From the NCBI GenBank assembly GCA_964582475.1, contig CAZOQS010000001.1, forward strand, positions 310,001 to 374,000: a stretch of DNA of 64,000 nucleotides, in the 5' to 3' direction. How positions within the stretch are numbered: the stretch's first letter is position 1; the number at the start of each line of letters is the position of its first letter. This stretch comes from JAGOTP01 sp964582475. GTDB taxonomy: Bacteria; Patescibacteriota; Patescibacteriia; 2-12-FULL-60-25. Positions 17,692-25,173 of the stretch are shown in pieces. The position numbers were made by a program, and so were the translations under genes. The notes under the pieces were generated by a model. It searched no databases and was not told the origin of the DNA. It saw only the letters and a program-made list of their open reading frames with translations.

Positions 17692-18906
17692 GTGGCAATC
17701 GACGACAAAGAGAACAGGCTTGAGCAGGCTCTCCGTGCATGGGAGGACCAGGAATACGTCTACCACTGTCTCCGCGCGCTCGCGAGAGCGCTGCCCGAAG
17801 AGTCGAGCCTTCAGGAGCTGCTGAAGCAGTATCCTGAGGTACCGCTCTCTCCGGATCGAATCGGTGCCGTACGTGCAGGTCTTCTGCAGGCGGTCACTTC
17901 TCTTCCCGGGAACGAGGCGCTTGTTAGAGAGTCCTTCTCCGCGGCAGACCCTTTCCGTAAGAGCGATCTGCTGTGGATGCTCCATGGCTGGTCTCGCTGC
18001 TCCCGACGGATGTATCGAGTCCCGGGAGATCTACAGCTCCTACTCGAGGCGACGACGTTGAAGGATCTTTGGACGGACATCAAACTTCCGTTCGATTCCT
18101 TTGCGGTGTTGTTGGATGAGCCGCTGCAACCGGAGGATGGAATGCTGTGCGATGTCATACTGTTCTACCGGTATGGCCCTCGTGACACGCCCACCTATGA
18201 GGTGATGCTCTTTCCACAAGATCTCTCAAACTACAAGCCGCTCGATCAGTTCACGCGAGAACACATGATCCGGGCAGTTCGTCAGAAGGATCCGCGGAAG
18301 CTTGGGAAGCTCGCGGCAGCCTTCTTCACACAGATCTACACGTCACCAACGACGTTTAGGATCGAGTCGACACGGTTTGAGTCGAAGGACACCCTTCCTC
18401 CTGAGCTCACCATTGTCGACTCGCAGGCAGATGCGACTTTCCAGTTCCTGGAAACTCAATTCGCTGGACGCGGTGAGGGTGTAGAGCGATCTGGCAGAGC
18501 GTTCCTCAACGCTCTACGCACCGCGCTCGGCCTCGGCCTGTACCTGCTCACCTTTGCTCCAAATGAGAGTCGTCCCCATTCCCCGTGGGCGACAATTTCA
18601 TCTGGAAAGGCGAATGTGCGTGTTGTCACTGACCGCGCGCAGGTGTGTCTTGTACAGTCTAGGCGTGTGCTGACTGTTGAGGATCGAGCCGTGTTCCGTC
18701 GGCACCGTAATAAGCGTGCTGGAGGTTATGAGGTCGGTCCTCACCCGAGGAGTGGGTACTGGAGCCGTCCTCGAGGAAAGGGATCGGATCCGACGGCAGA
18801 GAAAACGGTCTGGCACGAACCGACGATCGTGCGCAAGGATCTGCTCCCCGATGGCGCTCTACCACTGGGCAGCTCGGTCAAGGTTCCAAAAAAGAAGAGG
18901 AGGTGA
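17692..18906 (+). CDS. GC-rich hypothetical protein with AcrVA2-like C-terminal motif
   Basis: The 404-residue protein starts at a GTG preceded by AGAGGT and a TTGACA promoter. I do not recognise the N-terminal 300 residues, a soluble mixed helical/strand region. Residues about 345-390 (PHPRSGYWSRPRGKG, then VWHEPTIV) resemble the basic H-x-R-x-G-x-W-R and W-x-PT-x-V tail seen in many plasmid and phage hypotheticals, including AcrVA2-type proteins. That tail may bind nucleic acid. The end is very basic (VPKKKRR). Base composition, codon use and strong start signals match the metzincin next door rather than the surrounding genes. A conserved hairpin follows the stop. Confidence 0.7.
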   Translation: MAIDDKENRLEQALRAWEDQEYVYHCLRALARALPEESSLQELLKQYPEVPLSPDRIGAVRAGLLQAVTSLPGNEALVRESFSAADPFRKSDLLWMLHGWSRCSRRMYRVPGDLQLLLEATTLKDLWTDIKLPFDSFAVLLDEPLQPEDGMLCDVILFYRYGPRDTPTYEVMLFPQDLSNYKPLDQFTREHMIRAVRQKDPRKLGKLAAAFFTQIYTSPTTFRIESTRFESKDTLPPELTIVDSQADATFQFLETQFAGRGEGVERSGRAFLNALRTALGLGLYLLTFAPNESRPHSPWATISSGKANVRVVTDRAQVCLVQSRRVLTVEDRAVFRRHRNKRAGGYEVGPHPRSGYWSRPRGKGSDPTAEKTVWHEPTIVRKDLLPDGALPLGSSVKVPKKKRR

Positions 18907-18917
18907 AGAAAAAGAAT

Positions 18918-18979
18918 ACACCCGCTACCAACGACCCCGCTCTCGGAGTCACTTCTGGTGCGGGTGTTCGTTGTTTTTT
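18918..18979 (+). terminator. Conserved GC-rich hairpin/terminator, copy A
   Basis: ACACCCGC (18918-18925) pairs with GCGGGTGT (18960-18967), extended by ACCA/TGGT, and a T-run follows. CAACGA in the loop (18929-18934) can instead pair with TCGTTG (18968-18973). A copy about 90% identical lies at 61877-61935, and related sequence at 48010-48074. Confidence 0.8.
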
Positions 18980-19049
18980 AAGAATATAAAAAGCTCATCA
19001 TTATATTAAATTGAGACGAAGGATTTTTTATGTTAAATTATTGATACGT

Positions 19050-19319
19050 ATGAGCACAATACCAAAAGTTAATTTAGGAGATCTTATCTCTGTTGGAAAA
19101 GATGGTAACAACAAAGCTGTAGTATCTAGACTTTATGAGGAATACCCAAATCGAGTAGTGGTTGTTTATTTTCAGAATAAATCAAAGTATATTTATGAAA
19201 ATGTGATTTGGGAAAACGATCATTGGAATTTTCAACACTCTGGTCCAAGTGGAGGATATGCGGAAAAGAGCTCGTACCATGCTTCTTACATAGATATCTT
19301 GCGACGAGGTAAGAAATAG
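19050..19319 (+). CDS. Conserved small hypothetical protein
   Basis: This 89-residue protein starts at the ATG at 19050. It looks like a one-domain beta-rich protein: NLGDLISVGKDGNNKAVVSR suggests a small SH3-like or KOW-like barrel, and it ends with WNFQHSGPSGGYAEKSS, a motif I have seen in small hypothetical proteins of CPR and other bacteria. No function is known. The gene is AT-richer than the block before it, marking a return to host-type composition. Confidence 0.75.
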   Translation: MSTIPKVNLGDLISVGKDGNNKAVVSRLYEEYPNRVVVVYFQNKSKYIYENVIWENDHWNFQHSGPSGGYAEKSSYHASYIDILRRGKK

Positions 19320-19442
19320 CTAAGCTATTTTGTAAATTCTATAAACAATTTTAGATAGTAGGTGGGCAACACGCCTCTCTGACGAAGAAAATGGAGGCAG
19401 AACTTTACGCACTTCTGCATGCAGAATCTCCGCTATAAATAA

Positions 19443-19474
19443 CAAAAACATCTCGTTTGAAAGAGATGTTTTTG
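19443..19474 (-). terminator. Terminator of tRNA-Asp
   Basis: The minus strand folds CAAAAACATCTC against GAGATGTTTTTG right after the tRNA CCA end. The stem shares AACATCTCTTTC with the terminator at 9196-9237. Confidence 0.85.
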
Positions 19475-19476
19475 CA

Positions 19477-19554
19477 TGGCGGGTGCGAAGGGATTCGAAC
19501 CCTCGATCTTCTCCGTGACAGGGAGACGTGTTAACCGGGCTACACCACGCACCC
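19477..19554 (-). tRNA. tRNA-Asp (GTC)
   Basis: A complete cloverleaf: acceptor GGGTGCG/CGCACCC, D-stem GTGT/ACAC, anticodon stem TCTCC/GGAGA around CTGTCAC, T-arm GAGGG TTCGAAT CCCTT, discriminator G and an encoded CCA. Confidence 0.97.
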
Positions 19555-19660
19555 ACGTGGATTCTTCATTTTTGGGCCATGTAACTTGAGGTCACGTAGC
19601 GGGCGCTACAGTAACAAACCCGGTTTCCTCTGGCAAGATCACCTTGCTATACTGTCTTCC

Positions 19661-21070
19661 ATGTCCCTTCAATCGCCCTGGTTGGCCGAGCTTATCCGCA
19701 CGCGACCCCTCAAACGCCTGACGCAGTACGTCGAAACAGACGTGGTCATTATTGGGGGTGGAATTGCCGGAACCACGACAGCCGCCTTTTCCTTGCTGGA
19801 TACGCCTCACCGGATTGTGATGCTCGAGGCGGGGAAGATCGGGCACGGAGCCAGCGGGCGAAACGCCGGCCAGATGCTCACAGACTTCGAGCGCCCCATC
19901 TCTGAGCTGGTCGCCGACTTCGGCTTTGACGTCGTAAAAACGGGCTTACAAAAAGTAGAAACCGCCTGGGAGTTGGTGAAGCAGCTGCAGCTCGAATTTG
20001 ATCTAAAAACACCCATCACCCATGCGCCGGGCTATGAAGGCTTCTCGGCCTATGAACCCTTCCTGGAAGCGATTGAGAACTTATTCTGGAAGCGGGAGAT
20101 GGAGCTTCCCTGGAATCAGATGCGTATTGCGCGTGGTCGCTTTGATGTGACGACGATTCCAGCGCGTTACGACGGCTTGTGGGTGGAAGATACGCATGAA
20201 TCAATCCTCACGGATTTGGAGACCGAGGATCCAAGTTATTTTGCGCTCTTCCAGATACGGATCGCCTGTACGAATAGTGCGCAGCTTTCGGAGGAGCTGG
20301 TTCAAAGTTTGTTGAATCGGTATAGTAATCGTTTTGCGCTCTATGAAGAGTCGCCGGTGACGGAGCTTCACTTGGAGCGTGACGGAATTCAGCTCAAGGT
20401 GGGGCACTGTAGGGTCAAAGCCAAGCAGGTGGTGATGTGTACCAATGGGTTCGAGTACTTCAAAATCTTCCATCATGGACAGATCGACGTGAACGGCCAA
20501 GTCCATCGTGATATTCGCGGCTTGGTTTCGTATATGCAGGCCTACCTGGTGCCCGCCTTCCAGCCAGTGAAAGCAATGTCCTATTACAAGGCGAGTCAGG
20601 TGTCGCCGGATCCAAATGACCCCTCAGCTGCGGAAGCCTTCACCTATCTCACGCGTCGACCCTTCAAACCGAAGGGGGAGCGGCCGGAAGGTCTGGTGTG
20701 TGTGGGTGGTCCAGAAACAGCCCTTCCAGAAGAGGTCGCGTACGACTATGACCACCGCGTTCCGGAACGTATCCGAGATGAATTCGATCAGTTCCTGAAA
20801 GGATCGCCACTCGGCGCGCATGCGGATGCGCATCATCCGACGTTTGAGTGGCATGGACTTATGGGCTACACGAATGGTCGTGTTCGCTGTGTGGGACGTG
20901 AGCCGTGTTACGCGAATCTGGTCTATAACCTGGGCTGCAACGGGATTGGGATCATGACGTCGATCTACGGGAGCAAGCGAACGGCGGGATTACTGATCGA
21001 CAAAGATGACGGAGCGCATCTGTTCGATCCGAAGATGCATGTGTGCCAAATTATAAAGGAGGAGAACTAA
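19661..21070 (+). CDS. FAD-dependent amine/amino-acid oxidoreductase (DAO family)
   Basis: The 469-residue protein starts at the ATG at 19661; the longer frame runs back into the tRNA. It has the FAD dinucleotide motif VVIIGGGIAGTTTA near residue 30 and a GASGRNAGQ motif typical of the DadA/glycine oxidase/gamma-glutamylputrescine oxidase group. Close to the end is GCNGIGIMTSIYGSK. These enzymes oxidise amines or D-amino acids to imine and H2O2 or reduced carrier. There is no signal peptide. The gene stands alone between tRNA-Asp and a bidirectional terminator; the substrate is open. Confidence 0.9.
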   Translation: MSLQSPWLAELIRTRPLKRLTQYVETDVVIIGGGIAGTTTAAFSLLDTPHRIVMLEAGKIGHGASGRNAGQMLTDFERPISELVADFGFDVVKTGLQKVETAWELVKQLQLEFDLKTPITHAPGYEGFSAYEPFLEAIENLFWKREMELPWNQMRIARGRFDVTTIPARYDGLWVEDTHESILTDLETEDPSYFALFQIRIACTNSAQLSEELVQSLLNRYSNRFALYEESPVTELHLERDGIQLKVGHCRVKAKQVVMCTNGFEYFKIFHHGQIDVNGQVHRDIRGLVSYMQAYLVPAFQPVKAMSYYKASQVSPDPNDPSAAEAFTYLTRRPFKPKGERPEGLVCVGGPETALPEEVAYDYDHRVPERIRDEFDQFLKGSPLGAHADAHHPTFEWHGLMGYTNGRVRCVGREPCYANLVYNLGCNGIGIMTSIYGSKRTAGLLIDKDDGAHLFDPKMHVCQIIKEEN

Positions 21071-21086
21071 AGTAGATGATGAAATA

Positions 21087-21123
21087 CAAAAACGCTGCGC
21101 CTGTGGGGCGCAGCGTTTTTTTG
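21087..21123. terminator. Bidirectional intrinsic terminator
   Basis: A stem of CGCTGCGCC with GGCGCAGCG extended by A5/T5, with long A and T runs outside. It serves the FAD oxidoreductase (+) and NUDIX gene (-). Confidence 0.92.
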
Positions 21124-21135
21124 TTTGTATATCGA

Positions 21136-21741
21136 TTAGGCCGCGATAGGGCGCCAGATGTGCATTTCGTCTGGAACCTGGATCGCGCCGCCTGCGTGTG
21201 CGCCCATGAGAGCGGCACGGAGGTGGAAGTATTCCGAGTTGAAATCATGGATACCGGCGTTCCACTGAGCGGGATTCTTCTTCTCTTCGTTCAAGATTTC
21301 CGCGAGAGGAAGCCATTCGAATTTTTCGACTTCACCCGCTTGTGGTTTGATCGAGGACATGTCGCCATCGAACATGGTGACGAAGTTGTGCATCCAGAGA
21401 CGCACGTTCTTTACACGACTGGTTTCCAAGATAGGCATCTTGCTCCAGCGGATCACCTGATGTGGGGCCGCTGTGATGTTTGCCTCTTCTTCCAATTCCT
21501 TTATGGCATTGGTTTCTGGCGTTTCGCCGTGGGCAACGTGGCCACCAAGGTGAGTGACCCACACGCCTGGCATGCGTTCTTTGACGAGTGAACGCTGGTG
21601 GCAGAGAACCTCGCCTTTGTGGTTCAAGACGAAGACGTTGGTTGAACGGCACCACGCGTTCTGAGCGAAAACTTCTGGACGGGCCAACAAGACACCGAGG
21701 GGTTCGCCTGTGTGTTCGTGTACGATTTCAATATGTTCCAT
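21136..21741 (-). CDS. NUDIX hydrolase (YfcD/IPP-isomerase-like)
   Basis: The 201-residue protein is read from the ATG at 21741. Its NUDIX box is GGHVAHGETPETNAIKELEEEA, slightly altered from the consensus, with the catalytic Glu run kept. The part before it (FVLNHKGEVLCHQRSLVKER) and the overall length resemble the YfcD/isopentenyl-diphosphate isomerase branch. An Idi role would supply DMAPP to the carotenoid cluster at 48-54 kb, but the active-site Cys of true type I Idi is not evident, so a general NUDIX pyrophosphatase is more cautious. Confidence 0.87.
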   Translation of the reverse strand: MEHIEIVHEHTGEPLGVLLARPEVFAQNAWCRSTNVFVLNHKGEVLCHQRSLVKERMPGVWVTHLGGHVAHGETPETNAIKELEEEANITAAPHQVIRWSKMPILETSRVKNVRLWMHNFVTMFDGDMSSIKPQAGEVEKFEWLPLAEILNEEKKNPAQWNAGIHDFNSEYFHLRAALMGAHAGGAIQVPDEMHIWRPIAA

Positions 21742-21819
21742 AAGATTAGGAGAGGAGACGTAGATCGAGAAGATCAACGCGTATAGTCAGCTGTGGATGA
21801 ATGTGGAATTCAGTTTTTC

Positions 21820-21900
21820 TCTCAAGATCTTCCGTTTCCTAGCAGAGGGGTTGGATCTGTACTCAGTATCCAAGCCCTCGAGGTTACTTCAATCTTGAGA
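21820..21900. other. Structured intergenic element (nested inverted repeats)
   Basis: TCTCAAGAT (21820-21828) pairs with ATCTTGAGA (21892-21900). Inside, GAGGGGTTGGAT (21845-21856) pairs with ATCCAAGCCCTC (21868-21879) with one mismatch. The element lies in the 234-bp gap between the transketolase C-subunit stop and the NUDIX start. It may be a leader RNA or terminator; no known riboswitch core was recognised. Confidence 0.5.
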
Positions 21901-21975
21901 CAATAAACGTCATTCCTAATGCGAAATGATAGCACAACTTGTCCACTTTGTCAACGCTTTTTCTCCTAAAAGCCG

Positions 21976-22950
21976 CTAGATTCTGCGTAAAAGTCGTTTG
22001 ACGGCCAATTGAATGGCGGCACTATCCATGCCATAGGCAGTCAGAAGCTCCGCAGGCTCCCCAGATTCCCCAAAGGAATCTGGCATTCCGACGGGCTCAA
22101 GGGGGATGGGGTGTACTCGCGCGGTGAATTCAGAGATTGCCCCAAAAAGTCCGCCGGTGATCTGGTGCTCTTCAACGGTCACGCCACAGCCGGTCTTCTT
22201 GAAGCTCTTGAGCAGGGTGGCTTCATCGAGCGGCTTGATCGTGGGACAGTTGATAACCTCAACGTCAATCTGTTTCTTCGCAAGCGCCTCAGCGGCAAAG
22301 AGGGCCTCGGCAAGGAGGGGACCGGTTGCGACGATCGTGGCATCGGTTCCGGGGCGAACGACGTAGGCCTTACCTAGTTCAAAGGGAGTGTCTTCCGTTG
22401 TGATGACGGGCGTTTTTTCACGTGCGAGACGGAGATAGACGGGTCCTTCGTAGTTGGCGGCGGCGATCGTAGCTTTGCGCGCTTCGTGGACATCGCAGGG
22501 CGAGAGAACCACAAGTCCTGGGAGAACACGCGTCATGGCGATATCTTCGAGCGCCTGGTGGGTAGCGCCATCTGGACCGACGGAGATGCCGGTGTGTGCT
22601 CCAACTATCTTCACGTTGGCTTTGCTGTAGCAGACGGAGACGCGCAGTTGATCCCAAGAGCGGCCGGGAGAGAATGTTGCGTATGAACTTACAAATGGAA
22701 TATGGCCAGAGAGTGCCATGCCCGCGGCGATGCCCATCATATTCTGTTCCGCGACGCCGCACTCGATGAAGCGTTTTGGAAATTGTTCTTTGAAGGCGAG
22801 TACGCGGGTTGATTCCGCGACATCGGCGGTTAGTACGACGACGCGTTCGTTGCTCCCGCCTAACGCAAGCACGCCTTGGCCATAGCCATCACGGTTCGCG
22901 ACACGTTCAGGTGTCTTTGTGAGAAGGGCGGGGTGGAGGGGGTAGGTCAT
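21976..22950 (-). CDS. Transketolase C-terminal subunit
   Basis: This 324-residue protein is the pyrimidine-binding and C-terminal half of a split transketolase. Features are VVLTADVAEST, the AEQNMMGIAAGMA motif with the catalytic Glu, FSPGRSWDQLR, HTGISVGPDGATHQ and the C-terminal transketolase fold. With the N-terminal subunit it transfers two-carbon units in the pentose phosphate pathway. The ATG overlaps the stop of the N-terminal subunit gene (22947-22950), so the halves are made together. Split enzymes are common in archaea and CPR. The gene is intact. Confidence 0.94.
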   Translation of the reverse strand: MTYPLHPALLTKTPERVANRDGYGQGVLALGGSNERVVVLTADVAESTRVLAFKEQFPKRFIECGVAEQNMMGIAAGMALSGHIPFVSSYATFSPGRSWDQLRVSVCYSKANVKIVGAHTGISVGPDGATHQALEDIAMTRVLPGLVVLSPCDVHEARKATIAAANYEGPVYLRLAREKTPVITTEDTPFELGKAYVVRPGTDATIVATGPLLAEALFAAEALAKKQIDVEVINCPTIKPLDEATLLKSFKKTGCGVTVEEHQITGGLFGAISEFTARVHPIPLEPVGMPDSFGESGEPAELLTAYGMDSAAIQLAVKRLLRRI

Positions 22951-23813
22951 AGGGCAGCTTTAGCGCGATCAAGTTCGGTCAGGGCTTGGGCGAGCTCTTC
23001 TTTATTTGGCGCTTTTCCGTGCCATTCGTATTTGCGTTCCATAAACGACACGCCTTTCCCAGGAATCGTGCGCGCGATAATCACCGTTGGTTGGTGTGTC
23101 ACTGTCTCCGCTTGCTTGTAAGCATCGATGATCGCTCGCAGATTGTGACCATCGATTTCGATGACGTTCCAGTTGAAGGCACGCCATTTATCCGCCAGCG
23201 GCTCGAGCGGCATGATGTCTTCCGTATTGCCGTCGATTTGAATGTTGTTGCGATCGATAATACACGTCAGGTTGCTCAAGCGTTCTTTGCCGGCGAAGAG
23301 AATAGCCTCCCAGGTTTGACCTTCGTTTAGCTCACCATCACTTCCCACGAGATACGTCCGCCAGCGTGCTCCCGTTAGACGAGCGGAAAGCGCCATTCCA
23401 ATCGCTTGTGAATAGCCTTGGGCGAGGGGACCGCTTGAGGTCTCAATCCCCATGTTGAAATGGTTGTTTGGATGGCCTTGAAACGGGCTCCCTTTCTTCC
23501 GGAGTGTCTTCAAGAACTGACTCCGATCACAAAAGCCTCGTCGAGCGAGAGTGGCGTAGAGGACCGGACAGATGTGTCCGCACGACAAGACGAAACGATC
23601 ACGCTCCGGCCAATCCGGATGCTTCGGATCGATATTCATCACATGGAAGTAGAGAGCGGTGAACACCTCCGCCATGCCGAGGGGGCCGCCACTGTGACCA
23701 CTTTTTGCCTCATAGAGCGCTTGGACAATATCTTTGCGAATATCGTACGCGAGCAGCGCTAATTCTTTGAGCGACAGACTTGGCTTTTCACGGGAAGCAG
23801 AACGAAAGAACAT
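22947..23813 (-). CDS. Transketolase N-terminal (TPP-binding) subunit
   Basis: This 288-residue protein binds thiamine diphosphate. It shows SGHSGGPLGMAEVFTALYF, the GSDGELNEGQTWEA metal/TPP motif and DRNNIQIDG. It is the first gene of a two-gene run with its C-terminal partner. Together they interconvert sugar phosphates; with rpe and rpiB about 4 kb away they form the non-oxidative pentose phosphate branch that gives ribose for nucleotides. Confidence 0.94.
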   Translation of the reverse strand: MFFRSASREKPSLSLKELALLAYDIRKDIVQALYEAKSGHSGGPLGMAEVFTALYFHVMNIDPKHPDWPERDRFVLSCGHICPVLYATLARRGFCDRSQFLKTLRKKGSPFQGHPNNHFNMGIETSSGPLAQGYSQAIGMALSARLTGARWRTYLVGSDGELNEGQTWEAILFAGKERLSNLTCIIDRNNIQIDGNTEDIMPLEPLADKWRAFNWNVIEIDGHNLRAIIDAYKQAETVTHQPTVIIARTIPGKGVSFMERKYEWHGKAPNKEELAQALTELDRAKAAL

Positions 23814-23847
23814 AGACTTCCCGCATCATACCGCAGTGGAACAAAAA

Positions 23848-23899
23848 AACCGAGCTAAGCTCGGTTCTCTTGGGGCTCGGGAATCGAGCTCAGCTCGAT
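23848..23899 (-). terminator. Tandem hairpins ending the plastocyanin-domain gene
   Basis: Reading the minus strand, ATCGAGCT/AGCTCGAT (23883-23899) is followed by AACCGAGCT/AGCTCGGTT (23848-23866) and a T-run. The second hairpin is a standard intrinsic terminator. Confidence 0.85.
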
Positions 23900-23902
23900 A
23901 AC

Positions 23903-24697
23903 CTATTGAACGACGTTGATTGTGCCTTGCATCGTTGGATGAACGGTGCAGCGATAGTCGAACGAGCCAACCGTATCGAAGCGGCGGACGAACGTGCCTC
24001 CTGGGCGAATCAAGCCGGAGTCAAAGCCAGCGCCAGTTACGGTGTGTTCAGCGGTGTCCGTATTGGTCCAGGTGATTTCTGTTCCGCGCTTTACTGTGAG
24101 CGTCGTTGGAACGAAGCCGTTGGTCATGGTTCCGATCGAGACCATCATTTTTGTCTCGTCGAACTGCTTGTCCTGGTTGATGGTCGTCGTGAGCGTCATC
24201 ACGTTGTTCGCGTTGTAGTCAGAAGCGGTCTGAATAGGTGTTCCTTCGCGATAATTCGTGAAGAAGGCATCAGGGACGTCGTCGATGTTGCTCTTCCAGC
24301 TTGTTCCATAGAGTGTCTGGGCAAGCTGTTCGCTGTTTACATGGCGCAAGAAGCCTCCTTGATCAACAACGTAGGTGCGTGGGTCGGTTGTGACCTTAAT
24401 CATTTTGCGACCTGGGCGGTAGGTGACGTTGCCACCAAGCGCGATCGTCGAGAGTTGACCATCCGGAATCTGCTTTACCGTTGAGAAGTCACGATACCAG
24501 GTAAAGTAGGTCTTCTCATTTGGGAACACGAAGCGCTTTCCGTTGGAAGCGAAGTAGTACACGGTTGATCCGGAGCCTTTGATCAAGTCGCCTGAGTTAA
24601 AGGCGCTGGTCGTGGCGGCAGAAGCGGCGAGCGGCATCATGGTGCTCGCGAGAAGCGTGAGCGTGGATGCGGCGCTTAAGAGGCGTTTGAGGTTCAT
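23903..24697 (-). CDS. Secreted CPR-type domain fused to plastocyanin-like domain
   Basis: The 264-residue protein has a signal peptide (1-27, cleavage after AASA). A domain follows (about 30-160) that starts SGDLIKGSGSTVYYFASNGK and ends DVPDAFFTNYR, and recurs in the gene at 25174. Residues about 185-264 are a blue-copper domain: TAEHTVTG (His), YRCTVHPTMQG (Cys, His, Met), which gives all four type-1 copper ligands. It should work outside the membrane in electron transfer or copper binding, and links to the copper operon by function, not position. The CPR-type domain has no known role; wall or surface association is a guess. Confidence 0.88.
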   Translation of the reverse strand: MNLKRLLSAASTLTLLASTMMPLAASAATTSAFNSGDLIKGSGSTVYYFASNGKRFVFPNEKTYFTWYRDFSTVKQIPDGQLSTIALGGNVTYRPGRKMIKVTTDPRTYVVDQGGFLRHVNSEQLAQTLYGTSWKSNIDDVPDAFFTNYREGTPIQTASDYNANNVMTLTTTINQDKQFDETKMMVSIGTMTNGFVPTTLTVKRGTEITWTNTDTAEHTVTGAGFDSGLIRPGGTFVRRFDTVGSFDYRCTVHPTMQGTINVVQ

Positions 24698-24733
24698 ATA
24701 AAAGAAGAATGTAAGACACTCATCAATAATGAT

Positions 24734-25165
24734 TTATTGCTGCAGCAGGTTCGGAGCGGATTGGCTATAGGTCCCTAATGTCTGTTCCGAAGAGGCAGCA
24801 GCGGGCGACGTAGGAGGATTCTCCTGCTCTTGCATCATACCACGAAGCAGCACCACGTAGTTGATGATGTCGAGCATCGTGTCTTCAACAGATTCATTTT
24901 TGGCACGTTTGCCTTTTCCAATGAGCTGCGTCAAACGCGAGATCTTCATTCCAAGTAAAGTTAACAACGTTTGCTCGGGGGAGATACCGGCAATCTGGGC
25001 AGCGGTCTTAAAGTTAACGAAGGCATCGCTCCCTTCGGCATAATCGTTTGATTTGCTTTTGAGCAGTGACATGCACCGATCAAGCATCGTTTGCGTGTCT
25101 TGAAGAAACGCAGAAAAGTCGGTCTTCTGGAGAGAGGTATTCGGCATACCTTTCGATTTAGCCAC
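24734..25165 (-). CDS. DUF1599-like (Nmad1) all-alpha protein
   Basis: The 143-residue protein starts at a GTG at 25165 (an ATG at 25147 is an alternative). It has KSNDYAEGSDAFVNF and NESVEDTMLDIINYVVLL, the signature halves of the DUF1599/nucleotide-modification-associated helical family, which resembles MazG-type NTP pyrophosphatases. The acidic ExxED/D pattern could bind magnesium. The tail is Pro/Ser-rich and unconserved. It follows the secreted-protein gene at 25174 by 8 bp. A role in nucleotide clean-up is inferred from fold resemblance only. Confidence 0.75.
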   Translation of the reverse strand: MAKSKGMPNTSLQKTDFSAFLQDTQTMLDRCMSLLKSKSNDYAEGSDAFVNFKTAAQIAGISPEQTLLTLLGMKISRLTQLIGKGKRAKNESVEDTMLDIINYVVLLRGMMQEQENPPTSPAAASSEQTLGTYSQSAPNLLQQ

Positions 25166-25173
25166 GCCCGCGC

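Noticed and set aside
18918..18979. GC-rich hairpins as integron attC sites
   Set aside because: The RYYYAAC and GTTRRRY core sites are not in the right places and no integron integrase is in the window.
21136..21741. NUDIX gene called as isopentenyl-diphosphate isomerase serving the carotenoid cluster
   Set aside because: The general NUDIX box is clear, but the Idi catalytic Cys motif is not, and it is 27 kb away. It is kept only as a possibility.
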